Part shown: positions 1 through 8,798 of the stretch, piece by piece
Layout: each line of letters starts with the position of its first letter
How positions within the stretch are numbered: the stretch's first letter is position 1
Assembly: GCA_020849035.1 (NCBI GenBank)
Contig: JADLHC010000227.1
Coordinates: 1-45,555 of the forward strand
Direction of reading: 5' to 3'
Length of the DNA stretch: 45,555 nt
DNA from: Planctomycetia bacterium
GTDB lineage: Bacteria; Planctomycetota; MHYJ01; WSZJ01
Notes under the pieces: model-generated
What the model was told of the DNA's origin: nothing
Seen by the model: the letters and a program-made list of their open reading frames with translations, nothing else
The model's database searches: none
Position numbers and translations under genes: made by a program

Positions 1-49
1 CGGCGGCGAGGAGCGCGGCAGAGGCGGCGTGGGCGCGGCGATCGCTCAT
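1..49 (-). CDS. rnfD: Probable RnfD, first 16 codons only (cut by window edge)
   Basis: An ATG at 49 overlaps the TGA of the rnfC-like gene by 4 bp (ATGA), the same junction used throughout this operon. The visible reading frame starts MSDRRAHAASAALLAA and runs off the window. In most rnf operons rnfD, the integral membrane subunit with a covalent FMN, follows rnfC, so RnfD is the expected product. The 16 residues alone cannot prove this. The call rests on position and coupling. Confidence 0.4.
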   Translation of the reverse strand, partial: MSDRRAHAASAALLAA

Positions 50-1158
50 CGCAGGGCCGCCTTGGCGCGCCGGAGGAGCGCGACGAGGGAGCGGTCCGCG
101 GGGCAGACGTACTGGCACATGCCGCACTCCATGCACCGCCGCAGGGCCGCCGAGGGGTGCAGGATGAGGTGCCGCGCGCTGAGGCCGACCGGGCAGGCCT
201 CGAGGCAGTCGCCGCAGCGGATGCACGGGTTGTCCACGGGGCGCCGCACCTCCTCGGGCGTGAGGGCCAGGACACCGCCCGTCCCGGGCTCCACCACGGC
301 GTCCTGCGGCGACTCGACCCCCATCATCGGGCCGCCCGCGATGAGCGCCGCGACCAGATCCGGCTGCGCCGCGGCGACCGCGAGCAGGTGCGCGAACTCG
401 GTGCCGAGCGGGACGGTGAAGTTCCCCGGGCGCGACACCGCGCCGCCGTCCACCGTGACGACCCGGTCCAGCAGCGGCCGCCCGAGGCACACCGCCTGGT
501 GGATCGCCCGCGCCGTCTGCGCGTTGATCACGATCGCCCCCGCGTCCGCCGGCCGGCTCCCCACCGGGACCTCGCGGCCGAGGACCTTCTTCACGAGGAA
601 GCGCTCGTAGCCTCCGGGATATCCCCCGTCGTCCTCGACGATGACGCCGCGCGCCGCGCCGACGGCGCGCATCGCGAGCCGCATCCCGCACTCGACGTCC
701 CCGCGGAACTCCGCCAGAACCCGCGTGTCGCACGCCAGGTACGGCTCCGACTCGCAGCCGTTCACGATCACGCAATCCACGGGCTTCCCCGGCGAGAGCT
801 TGACCCACGTCGGGAACATCCCGCCGCCCATCCCCTCGATTCCCGCGTCGCGCACCGCGGCGACCACGTCGCCGGGCGCGGCTTCGCGGTGCGGGGCGGA
901 GGGAAGGGGCCTCGGTCGACCCTCGATGCGGATCTCGCCGGGACCCCTGGGTTCGATCACGACGCCGTCGTAAGGAGAGTGCCGCCGGCGCGCGAGGGGA
1001 TCCCCGGGGGCGGATTCGGCGATGAGCCGGCCGGCCTCGACGCGGTCGCCGGGCGCGACGCGGGGCAGGAGGCCGGCGATGCGGACGCGCACGGACGGCG
1101 CCGGGGGCAGGGCGCGGATCGCGTCGCGCGCGGTGAGCTTGAGCGCCGGGACGGTCAT
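46..1158 (-). CDS. rnfC: RnfC-like electron transport complex subunit
   Basis: 370 residues. RnfC is the cytoplasm-facing subunit of the Rnf complex that accepts electrons from NADH and passes them to the membrane subunits. The family's glycine-rich nucleotide/FMN-binding loop is visible at about 109-121 (GMGGGMFPTWVKL). Two C-terminal 4Fe-4S motifs follow, at C312/C315/C318/C322 and C342/C345/C348/C352, both CX2CX2CX3C followed by Pro. The N-terminal barrel-sandwich region (about 25-75) is present. The protein ends just after the second cluster and lacks the long repeat tail of the E. coli protein. The ATG at 1158 is chosen because it makes an ATGA overlap with the upstream cytochrome gene and the RnfC homology begins there. 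An upstream extension of the frame would lie inside that cytochrome gene. Confidence 0.88.
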   Translation of the reverse strand: MTVPALKLTARDAIRALPPAPSVRVRIAGLLPRVAPGDRVEAGRLIAESAPGDPLARRRHSPYDGVVIEPRGPGEIRIEGRPRPLPSAPHREAAPGDVVAAVRDAGIEGMGGGMFPTWVKLSPGKPVDCVIVNGCESEPYLACDTRVLAEFRGDVECGMRLAMRAVGAARGVIVEDDGGYPGGYERFLVKKVLGREVPVGSRPADAGAIVINAQTARAIHQAVCLGRPLLDRVVTVDGGAVSRPGNFTVPLGTEFAHLLAVAAAQPDLVAALIAGGPMMGVESPQDAVVEPGTGGVLALTPEEVRRPVDNPCIRCGDCLEACPVGLSARHLILHPSAALRRCMECGMCQYVCPADRSLVALLRRAKAALR

Positions 1159-1598
1159 CGCACCGCCCCCTGCATCCACGCCTCGTCGGGACGGTGGCAG
1201 CGCCCGCACTGCGCCGCGAACCGCGGCGCGTGGCACTCGGCGCACGACTCGCGGCGCTTCGACGCCTCCCGCACGTGTTCCTCGCGCTCCTCCCTTCCCC
1301 GTCCCGGCGCGCGGAAGCCGCCGGCGTGCCAGCGCGGGCGTTCCTTCGCGTGGCAGTCGTCGCAGGAGGCGGGCTTGTGGCAGCCGAGGCAGGAGTCGCG
1401 GTTGAGGCGGGCGGCGGGGCCGTGGGAGGAGGCGGCGAAGTCGGCGACGTGCGTGGAGGGCGGGGAACCGGCGTGGCAGGAGGCGCAGTCTCCGGATTTC
1501 GCGCAGGCGCGCCCGCCGGCGCCCGCGAGGGCGAGCCACGCGGCCGCGGCGAGCGCGACCACGGCCAGGAGCACGACGCCGATGCCGCCGCCTTTCAT
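1155..1598 (-). CDS. Membrane-anchored pentaheme c-type cytochrome
   Basis: 147 residues with an N-terminal hydrophobic segment (about 7-27) that serves as signal or anchor. Five classical CXXCH heme motifs lie at C38, C70, C79, C119 and C131 (CASCH, CLGCH, CDDCH, CAECH, CGRCH). Extra histidines (for example H50, H59, H91) could be distal ligands. The small size and heme density resemble cytochrome c3/c7-type electron carriers. It sits between the HzsA-like gene and rnfC with ATGA overlaps on both sides. A role in passing electrons between Rnf and periplasmic partners is therefore plausible, as proposed for the multiheme cytochrome in the Methanosarcina acetivorans rnf operon. That role is an inference. 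Confidence 0.85.
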   Translation of the reverse strand: MKGGGIGVVLLAVVALAAAAWLALAGAGGRACAKSGDCASCHAGSPPSTHVADFAASSHGPAARLNRDSCLGCHKPASCDDCHAKERPRWHAGGFRAPGRGREEREEHVREASKRRESCAECHAPRFAAQCGRCHRPDEAWMQGAVR

Positions 1599-4500
1599 GG
1601 CTGGGCTCCCAGGTCGATCCAGCGCCAGATGGCGCGCAGGTCCGCGTCGGGAAGTTTCCCCGTCGGCGGGTGCGCTTCCGGCGGCGCGGCGCCCGGCGCG
1701 TGCAGTTCGCGCCCCTCGAGCAGTTCCGCCAGGCGCGACACGACGGCGCGCCGGTCGTCCCGGTCCACGAACCGCAGCAGCGTCCCGTAGGCGCCTTCGC
1801 CCGACAGTTCCACGCCGGCCAGCGCCCCGGGGCCCTCGTGGCACTCGAGGCAGCGACGCTCGAGGATCGGGCGGACCGTGGCCTCGAACCCGGCCTCCGT
1901 GCGCGCCGCCGGGAAGGACGGCCGGAGCTTGCGCAGGCGGGAGGCGTCCCAGATCGCCTGCGTACGGGAGGCGGACGTCACGATGTCCGGGCGCCGGAGG
2001 ACGTCCACGGGCGCGCCCGTCAGACCGCCATGGCACCCGCCGCACGTCTGTGCGTACAGCGCCCGCGGGATCGAGAGCGTGTGGCGCTCGCCGGGAAGCG
2101 CGTAGAGCCAGCGGTTGGGGGAGCGGAGCGCCATTCCGAGCGGGTTGACGGACTCGATGTCGAACGCGACGCCGTCGGGAAGCGCGGCCTGGACGGAGCC
2201 GTCGGGGGCGAGGGGGACTTCGGCGATGAGGAACCGCCGCGGGGTCCCGGCGGGATCGCGGAGCGGCTCGAGGCCGACGACGCGGGCCGAGACAACCTGG
2301 TCGACCTCCGGAACGGGATCGCCGCAGGAAGGGCAGACCTCGGCCATGAGGTGGCGGATACCGACGGGAGTGGACTGCGTGAAGAAGGCGTCGAGGAGCG
2401 CGACGTCGAAGACCTGGAGGACGGCACCTGTGCCCTCGGAGTAGCGGGTCAGGCCGCGCTCACGGGCAGGGGGGCCGAACAGGTCCTCCTCGATCTTGAG
2501 CGACTTCGCGAGCGGCTCCTTGAGGCGCGCCACGACGGGGCGCGGCCAGAGCTCGGACGCCGGGCCGCCGGCGACCGGTTCGCGGCGGAACGTCCCCGCG
2601 CGGAGGCCGTCGGGCGACTGGAACGCGGGCTCCGGGACGAGGCGGATCACGTCGAAGTCCGGCGCGGCCGCGGAGTCGTGGAGGTCCACCGGCCCGGGCG
2701 CGAACGAGGCGAGGATCGTCCCGTCGGGCATCGGGAACAGGTCGTGCCACGCGCCGCCCCCGGAGATCCCGCGATCCGAGGCGCCCGGGTCCAGCGCGAT
2801 CCACGCCGACGCGAACCGCGTCAGCGCCGTCCGCGGAGGCCCTTCGCGCCACGGATGGTCCAGGTCGTCCACCGGGTTGCGGTCCTCGACGTGCGGCCCG
2901 AACTGGTGGTCCACGAGGATCGGCACGCCGCCCCACCACGAGTCCGCGCTCCGCCCGATCCGCAGCTCCAGCCCGTCGCACGCCTCCTGCCCCTCGGAAT
3001 GGATCGCGAGCCCGGAGCGGTTGCCCCCGTGCGTGTGGAAGTTCGAGCCGTCGACGTGCGTGCGGAAGATCGCGCCGTTGAAGAACGGGCGGCCTTCCTG
3101 CCAGCCCGTGCGGAGGAACGTCGCCATGATCTCGCCGCTGGAGCGGAGATGGGGGCGCCGCGCCTGCGACGGGGACCAGGTCATGCGGCGCAGGGACGAG
3201 GCGAAGGCGTCGCGCTCGCCGCCCGGGGGCGCGAGCGGGAGGCGGTACAGGTCGAACTTCGGCGCGAACCGGACGGGCGCTTCGATGCGGAAGTGCGAGG
3301 TGCTGTCGCACGGCGCCGGGAGCGGCCGGTCCAGGACGAGACGCCCGGGCTCCTGACGCGCCACCGCGCGCTCCTCCCCGGCGTTCGCCCCGCGGAGGAT
3401 GCGGATGCGCCGCCCGTCGTACGTCCCCGCCTTCTCGCGCAGCTCCTCGTCGACGATCTCCGCGGCCGTCCCGCCCTCGGCCTCGCCGAGGATCCCGTCC
3501 GGGCTTACCTCGCAGACCTCGCCGGAGAGGTTCGAGAGGACGACGAGATCCGCGCGGTCGAGGCGCAGGCCGTCCGGGTCGCCGGGATCCGGGACGTAGA
3601 GGGGGTCGAGGAAGTGCACCGCGGGGTCCGCCGAGAACGTGAGCTGCCGCGCCGCGCGCGTCTCGAGCTCCAGTTCCCACACGTTGAACGGTTCCCCCTC
3701 CGCGCGCCGCATCGCGAACGCGATCCGCTTTCCGTCGTAGCTCACCTCCGCCGCGCGGATGTCCGCCGGTCCGTCCGGATGCAGCCCCGCCGTCAGGCAC
3801 GTCTCCGTCCCGTCGCGCCGCCAGAACACGTCCGCCCCCGGCAGCCACGCGAGCGGCTCCAGCGCGCGCTCCGGCGTCGCGCGCGGCCGCCGCACGAACA
3901 CGATCCCCCGCACGTCCCCCAGCGCCGCCCCCGTCGCCTCCCGCGCCTCCGCCTTCTCCTTCTCCAGCCACTCCTTCAGCACCGCGTAGTCCGGGTCCCC
4001 CTTCGACAGGAACGCGTTCCCGCCCTTGTGCACGATCCCGCCCTGCTCGACGGGGATGCTCTTCTTGAGCTGCTTCGACTGTTCCACGTCGCCGGAGAGG
4101 TTCACGAGGCGCGTGACTTCTCCCAGCATCGCGCGGCGGTTGGAGCGGTGAAGGGCCGGCGTGAAGCGTCCGGGCAGGGCGGGGATGCCGGGGTCGAGCT
4201 TGAGGTCGTTGAAGGCGAGGCGGCCGTGGCAGTTGGAGCCGAAGCAGGTCTTGCGTTCGAGGACGGGGACGACTTTGTCGGCGAAGAAGGTCTCGGCGCC
4301 TGGGGCGAGCGCGAGCGGCGGTTCCGGCCGGGCGGCGATCTCGAGGTCGGCCCAGCGGAGGAGGGTGGCGAGGTCGGGATCGGAGAGCGAGGAGAAGACG
4401 ACGGGATGGACGTAGCCGCCGAGAGACTCCGCGAGGGGGGCGCGCAGGAGGCGGCCCGCGAGGGCGGGGCCGCGCCGGTCGAGCGGGTCGAACCACCTGC

Positions 4501-4837
4501 CGCCGCCGGCCGCGGGCTCGGTGCAGCGCCGGAAGGCCTCCCGTTCCTGGTCCGGCGTGGCGATGCGGCCGGAAGGGTCGGCGGGCCAGCGGAGGAGGGT
4601 GCGATTGAGCGGCTCGGAGAGGAGGGCCGCGTAGTCCTCCGCGGGGACGGCGTGGCAGCTTCCGCAGCGCCGGTCGAGCACGGGGGCGACGTCGCGGGCG
4701 AAGACGTCGAAGGACGTGGCGGGGGCGGGGGGCGGGGCGGCGGCGTCGCGCGTCGCGAGGGCGCGCCACCCGAGGAACGCGGCGGCGACGGAGGCCGCGG
4801 CGAGGACGACCGCGCCGCGAAGCTGCTCGAGGGTCAC
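1595..4837 (-). CDS. Large multiheme protein, HzsA-like with planctomycete cytochrome c domains
   Basis: 1080 residues. The GTG start at 4837 makes a GTGA overlap with the apbE stop, and an N-terminal membrane/signal segment (about 8-25) follows it. Domains in order: a PSCyt1-like cytochrome domain (CGSCH at 58-62), a second cytochrome-like domain with a CX4CH site (CFGSNCH, 198-204, followed by a LKLD-type element), a long beta-propeller-like middle region (about 300-800), then CPSC, CGGCH (about 932) and CLECH (about 996) in a C-terminal PSCyt1-like domain. The run LIAEVPLAPDGSV followed by YALPGERHTL shortly before CGGCH resembles the region around the C-terminal heme in proteins related to the hydrazine synthase alpha subunit. 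Such homologues are common outside anammox bacteria, so hydrazine synthesis is not implied. Substrate unknown. Exported, probably periplasmic. Confidence 0.72.
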   Translation of the reverse strand: MTLEQLRGAVVLAAASVAAAFLGWRALATRDAAAPPPAPATSFDVFARDVAPVLDRRCGSCHAVPAEDYAALLSEPLNRTLLRWPADPSGRIATPDQEREAFRRCTEPAAGGGRWFDPLDRRGPALAGRLLRAPLAESLGGYVHPVVFSSLSDPDLATLLRWADLEIAARPEPPLALAPGAETFFADKVVPVLERKTCFGSNCHGRLAFNDLKLDPGIPALPGRFTPALHRSNRRAMLGEVTRLVNLSGDVEQSKQLKKSIPVEQGGIVHKGGNAFLSKGDPDYAVLKEWLEKEKAEAREATGAALGDVRGIVFVRRPRATPERALEPLAWLPGADVFWRRDGTETCLTAGLHPDGPADIRAAEVSYDGKRIAFAMRRAEGEPFNVWELELETRAARQLTFSADPAVHFLDPLYVPDPGDPDGLRLDRADLVVLSNLSGEVCEVSPDGILGEAEGGTAAEIVDEELREKAGTYDGRRIRILRGANAGEERAVARQEPGRLVLDRPLPAPCDSTSHFRIEAPVRFAPKFDLYRLPLAPPGGERDAFASSLRRMTWSPSQARRPHLRSSGEIMATFLRTGWQEGRPFFNGAIFRTHVDGSNFHTHGGNRSGLAIHSEGQEACDGLELRIGRSADSWWGGVPILVDHQFGPHVEDRNPVDDLDHPWREGPPRTALTRFASAWIALDPGASDRGISGGGAWHDLFPMPDGTILASFAPGPVDLHDSAAAPDFDVIRLVPEPAFQSPDGLRAGTFRREPVAGGPASELWPRPVVARLKEPLAKSLKIEEDLFGPPARERGLTRYSEGTGAVLQVFDVALLDAFFTQSTPVGIRHLMAEVCPSCGDPVPEVDQVVSARVVGLEPLRDPAGTPRRFLIAEVPLAPDGSVQAALPDGVAFDIESVNPLGMALRSPNRWLYALPGERHTLSIPRALYAQTCGGCHGGLTGAPVDVLRRPDIVTSASRTQAIWDASRLRKLRPSFPAARTEAGFEATVRPILERRCLECHEGPGALAGVELSGEGAYGTLLRFVDRDDRRAVVSRLAELLEGRELHAPGAAPPEAHPPTGKLPDADLRAIWRWIDLGAQP

Positions 4838-5904
4838 CGGATCACCTCCAGCCGGTCGCCGCGCCGGCGCAGGTTCTTCGTGAACAGCTCGCCCCCGTCG
4901 TCGCGGACGAGGAACGCGTGGACGCCGGGGAAGCTCTCCGCGAACGCGAGGCCGCGTTCCGGGCCCATGGCGAACACGGCGGTCGCGAGCGCGTCCGCCG
5001 CCGTGCCGTCGGGCGCGAGGATCGTGACGCTCGCCAGGCCGCGGGCCGGCCAGCCCGTCCGCAGGTCGAGGATGTGCGAGTACCGGACGCCGTCCACGAA
5101 CCAGAACCGCTCGTAGTCGCCGGACGTCGCGATCCCGCCCGGAGCGGCGTCGATCATGGCGAGGTATCCCTCGCGGCGCGGCTCGCGCACCGCCACCGCC
5201 CACTGCTCCCCGCCGCGCGTCCCGCCGACCCGCAGGTCCCCGCCCGCGTCCACCACGAAGTCCGGGAACCCGCGCCCCTCCAGCAGCGCCGCCACCCGGT
5301 CCGCCGCCCAGCCCTTCCCGATCGCCCCCGTGCCCAGCGACATCCCCGCCTTCGCCAGCCTCACCGTCCCCGCGCCGACCTCGATCTTCTCCCAGCCCAC
5401 CGAGCCCCGCAGCGCCTCCACCTCCTCGCGCGACGGCAGGTTCTTCTCCTTGCGCGCCCTCTCCCACCGCCGGAACAGCGGGCCCCCCGTCGGGTCGAAC
5501 GCGCCCCCCGTCCGCTTCGCCCACTCCACCATCGCCCCCACCAGGTCCCGCACCTCCGGGCCCGCCGCCACCGGCGCCCCGCCGGCCGCCGCGTTCACCG
5601 CCGACAGCCCGCTGTCCGGCCGCCACTCGCTGATCTTCGCCTCCAGCGCCGCCACCAGGTCCAGCCCCGCCTGCGCCGCCTCCGCCCCCTCCGGCTCCCT
5701 CCCCGCGGGCGCCCACACCGCGATCTCGAAGACGCTCCCCATGAGGGGCCTCGAAGCGCGCACGACGGTGCCGGCGCGCGGGGCCGGCGCGGACGGCGCC
5801 GCGGCGACGGGGGCGCGCCGCGCCCACCAGCCGAGGCCGGCGAGCGCGACCGCCGCGGCGGCGGCGAGCCCTACTCGATGGACCGCAGGTAGCGCAGCAG
5901 GCAT
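4834..5904 (-). CDS. apbE: FAD:protein FMN transferase ApbE
   Basis: 356 residues with an N-terminal hydrophobic segment (about 11-27), so the enzyme is exported or anchored. ApbE attaches FMN from FAD through a phosphoester bond to a Thr or Ser of target proteins such as RnfG, RnfD and NqrB/C. Family landmarks are visible: RPLMGSVFEI near the N-terminus, LGTGAIGKGWAADRVAALL (usual form LGGIAKGYAVD), IATSGDYERFW, HILDLRTGWPA, and the metal-binding DGTAADALATAVFAMG. The ATG at 5904 overlaps the upstream gene by 34 bp and has a GGGAG 5 nt in front. No later in-frame start keeps the signal segment. Its place directly before cytochrome and rnf genes fits a role in maturing Rnf flavoproteins. Confidence 0.9.
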   Translation of the reverse strand: MPAALPAVHRVGLAAAAAVALAGLGWWARRAPVAAAPSAPAPRAGTVVRASRPLMGSVFEIAVWAPAGREPEGAEAAQAGLDLVAALEAKISEWRPDSGLSAVNAAAGGAPVAAGPEVRDLVGAMVEWAKRTGGAFDPTGGPLFRRWERARKEKNLPSREEVEALRGSVGWEKIEVGAGTVRLAKAGMSLGTGAIGKGWAADRVAALLEGRGFPDFVVDAGGDLRVGGTRGGEQWAVAVREPRREGYLAMIDAAPGGIATSGDYERFWFVDGVRYSHILDLRTGWPARGLASVTILAPDGTAADALATAVFAMGPERGLAFAESFPGVHAFLVRDDGGELFTKNLRRRGDRLEVIR

Positions 5905-8798
5905 TCGATCTCCCAGACGGAAAGGTGCGACGTCACGCCGTGCGTGTCCGGCACGCCGTCGCGCTCGTTGAGGCCCTGCTCGTGGCGGCCGTACGGAAGC
6001 GGCCGGAGCGCGGGGTGGCCGGGGGTGCAGACGACCTCGCGAAGGCTCACCGCGCGCCCGTGGTGCAGGAGCCGCGGCGGCCGCGCCCAGAGCCCGCGCA
6101 GCGACGGCGCCACGAAGAACCCCTCGTGCTCCTCCACCCGCCCGCCGTCCAGCGGGTCCCATGCCCGCACGTACCCGTTGATTGCGTCCAGCCGGTCCGC
6201 GCTCACCAGCGTGTGCACGTTGTCCCGCGGCGCCGCCGTCACCAGTGGCGGGAACGACCGGTTCCCGTTGTACACCCGCACCTTGTCCGTGAACGCCGGC
6301 GCCGGGTGGCACTGCGCGCACCCGACCCTCGCGTCCTCGAACAGCGCCTTCCCCTGCGCCACCATCGGGTCCGCCGGGTCCTCAGGGTTCGGAAGCAGCC
6401 GCGGCTCCTCCCCCTGGTAAGCCCCCACGAACCTCTGGCAGTCCCGCAGGCTGAACGCCCGCCCCCAGTGCTTCTCAGAAATCCGCGCGAAATGCAGCTC
6501 CCGCCTCTTCAGCAGGTCCGCCAGCGTCACGTCCGGGCTCGACCACTTCCCCGTCGCCACCACGATCGCGTCCGCCGACTTCGCCAGGCTCTTCGCATCC
6601 TCCGGCGTCGCCCGGATCCCCGTGAAATCCCCGACGGGCGTCACCCCCTGGAAGTCCACGAGCGGGTTCTGCTCCATGATCATCGTGAGCGGCTCGTCCA
6701 TCGTGAGCGTGCCCTCGGTGAAGAACGGCACGTCGTGGAACAGCCCGCGCATGTCGGGGACCTCGCGGCTGCCGCCGACCCGCTCCTCGCCGCCGCGGCT
6801 CTGGCCCATCACCTGGCTGACCGACCACTTCTTGCCGTCGGAGGTGTCGCGGAAATGGCAGTGGACGCAGCTCTGGTCCTGATCGACGGAGAAGATCGAG
6901 GTCTGGACGAAGAACTCGCCGCGCTCGAAGTCGGTGGAGGGGAAGGGTTCCGGGAGGTGCGAGAGCGAGAGGGTCGAGGTGGCGGCGGAGTCGAGGTCGA
7001 CGAACGTCACGCTCTCGTGAAGGAGGTTCGCGACGACGAGCGTGCGGCCGGCCGCGGCGATGCCGGTGGGCTTGAAGCCGGTGTCGAAGACGCGCCCGGG
7101 GACGAGGAGGGCGCCGTCGCGCGACCATTCCTGCACCTGGAACGTTCCGGACATCGTCACGTAGAACCGCCCGCCGGCGGAGGCGATCTGCTCGGGGAAG
7201 GCGCCCACGACCTTCATCAGCCCGGGCGGCACGTCGCCCTTCTTGTCCCCAGGCAGGGCCTCGAACGTGTCCGACGTGTAGCGCGCCCACCGGTCCGTGG
7301 CGGCGTACGCCGCAACGTCGTCCACCGCGGGGTCGAGCAGCACGATGTCGTTGGTGATGTCGCGGAACTTCTCCTGCGCCGTGCCGTCGACGTCGTCGTC
7401 CGGGCCGAGGGGGTCCTGCTTCTCGAGCGGAAGGGGCTTCCCGGTCGCGAAGTCGCGCTTGAGCGTGAACTCCGTCTCGGGGCCGTCGCGGTCGAGGGAC
7501 TCGCGGGCGGGGTTGCGGGCCTTGGGGTGGCCGGAGCCGACGCCGAGGGTGGCGAAGACGAGGCGGTCGCCGGCCCAGGCGATGTCGTTGACGGGAGAGC
7601 GGGTGAAGATGCGGCGGACCTCGCGGAGGGAGCGGAGGTCGACGACGGAGACGTCGAGGGAGCCGGTGTTGGCGACGAAGAGGGTGCGGCCGTCGGGGCT
7701 GAAGGCGAGGTCGCGGGGTTTGTCGCCGACGGAGATGCCGGGGCCCTCGGTGCCGGAGGCGATCCAGCCGCGGAGGAGGGCGACGTCGGGGTCGTTCGCG
7801 GGGTCGGCGTAGACGACGCCGCCGGCGTGGTGGCGGCCGTCGACTCCGTCGGCCCAGCCGCCGTGGCGGAAGGACGTCACCTGCCGCAGGAGGGAGCTGG
7901 CGTCCGGGTCGCCGGGGACGGCGTGCGCGGCGGCGCTGCGGAACGACTCCTCGACGTCCGGGCCGGCGTGGAACCCCCCGAGCCCGTAGAGGTGGCAGTC
8001 GGCGGTGCCGCAGCCGGCGCGCAGCGCGGAGGAGACTCCGCCGGGACGCGAGGCCGACCGCGGCGCCTCGACGGCCGCCGGCCCCGGCGCGCCGCAGCGC
8101 GCGCACCGCGCCGCCGGCTCCCCGCGCCAGCCGCACGCGCCGCAGGCCGCTTCCCTCGCCGGCGCCCCCGCGACCTCCCCGCGGAAGGCCGCGCGGTCGA
8201 ATCCCAGCTCGCGCATCCGGCCCGACAGCACGCCTCCCGATTCGAACAGGTCCACCACGAGCACCTGGTTCTTCCAGAAGTTCGAGACGCAGGCGAGCGA
8301 GCCGTCGGGCGAGAACGCGATGTCCTCGCAGTAGAACGGCACCGGGATCTCCGACACCACGCGGTCCTCGCGGGCGTCGATGACCGAGAGCACGTTCGAC
8401 AGGCGGTTCGTGACGACGACCCAGCGGCCGGAGGGGTGAAGCGCGAGGCCGAGGGGGAAGCTGCCGACCGTGATGCGCGCGACTTCGCGCCGGCCGGGGA
8501 CGTCGAGCACGGCGACCTCGGACCCGGGGTGGATCTCCTTGCCCGAGAGCGTGACCCAGGCGCGCCGGCCGTCGGGGGAGGCGGCGACGCGGAACGGCCG
8601 GCAGCGCGCCGGCTGGGGGACGGCGCCCGGGTCCGGGTTGGGAACGGGTCGGAGGGAGGCGCGCACGAACGGCTGCGGGGTGCGCTGGGCGGGGGCTGCG
8701 GGCCCGGAGGGCGCGGAGGACGTCCGCGCGAGGGACACGGCGATGCCGGCGGCGATGGCTGCGGCCGCGACGCAGGGGACGAGCCGGTCCAGGACCAC
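5871..8798 (-). CDS. YVTN beta-propeller / di-heme cytochrome c peroxidase-like protein
   Basis: 975 residues from a GTG at 8798 with a clear GGAGG 5 nt upstream. A signal/anchor segment (about 8-24) is followed by YVTN-type propeller repeats (SPDGRRAWVT, HPSGRWVVVTN, SPDGRTLFVAN, GRTLVVAN). The C-terminal third resembles MauG/CcpA di-heme peroxidases, with CVHCH, then GKALFEDARVGCAQCH followed by FTDK. An insertion at about 215-270 carries two CX2C pairs (C219/C222 and C232/C235) like a zinc ribbon, and then a CX4CH site (C263-H269). Exported electron-transfer or redox enzyme, substrate unknown. It is the first gene of the operon leading through apbE to rnfC, with its TAG inside the apbE 5' end. 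Confidence 0.8.
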   Translation of the reverse strand: MVLDRLVPCVAAAAIAAGIAVSLARTSSAPSGPAAPAQRTPQPFVRASLRPVPNPDPGAVPQPARCRPFRVAASPDGRRAWVTLSGKEIHPGSEVAVLDVPGRREVARITVGSFPLGLALHPSGRWVVVTNRLSNVLSVIDAREDRVVSEIPVPFYCEDIAFSPDGSLACVSNFWKNQVLVVDLFESGGVLSGRMRELGFDRAAFRGEVAGAPAREAACGACGWRGEPAARCARCGAPGPAAVEAPRSASRPGGVSSALRAGCGTADCHLYGLGGFHAGPDVEESFRSAAAHAVPGDPDASSLLRQVTSFRHGGWADGVDGRHHAGGVVYADPANDPDVALLRGWIASGTEGPGISVGDKPRDLAFSPDGRTLFVANTGSLDVSVVDLRSLREVRRIFTRSPVNDIAWAGDRLVFATLGVGSGHPKARNPARESLDRDGPETEFTLKRDFATGKPLPLEKQDPLGPDDDVDGTAQEKFRDITNDIVLLDPAVDDVAAYAATDRWARYTSDTFEALPGDKKGDVPPGLMKVVGAFPEQIASAGGRFYVTMSGTFQVQEWSRDGALLVPGRVFDTGFKPTGIAAAGRTLVVANLLHESVTFVDLDSAATSTLSLSHLPEPFPSTDFERGEFFVQTSIFSVDQDQSCVHCHFRDTSDGKKWSVSQVMGQSRGGEERVGGSREVPDMRGLFHDVPFFTEGTLTMDEPLTMIMEQNPLVDFQGVTPVGDFTGIRATPEDAKSLAKSADAIVVATGKWSSPDVTLADLLKRRELHFARISEKHWGRAFSLRDCQRFVGAYQGEEPRLLPNPEDPADPMVAQGKALFEDARVGCAQCHPAPAFTDKVRVYNGNRSFPPLVTAAPRDNVHTLVSADRLDAINGYVRAWDPLDGGRVEEHEGFFVAPSLRGLWARPPRLLHHGRAVSLREVVCTPGHPALRPLPYGRHEQGLNERDGVPDTHGVTSHLSVWEIECLLRYLRSIE

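Noticed and set aside
157..2148. Long plus-strand ORFs antisense to the rnfC/cytochrome genes, and similar ones elsewhere up to more than 1100 codons
   Set aside because: They are Arg/Pro/Ala/Gly-rich, lack domains, and lie opposite genes with clear motifs. High GC removes stop codons from shadow frames.
4838..5827. N-terminal extension of the HzsA-like frame across apbE
   Set aside because: The extension is Gly/Arg-rich shadow of apbE. A signal-like segment follows the GTG at 4837 directly.
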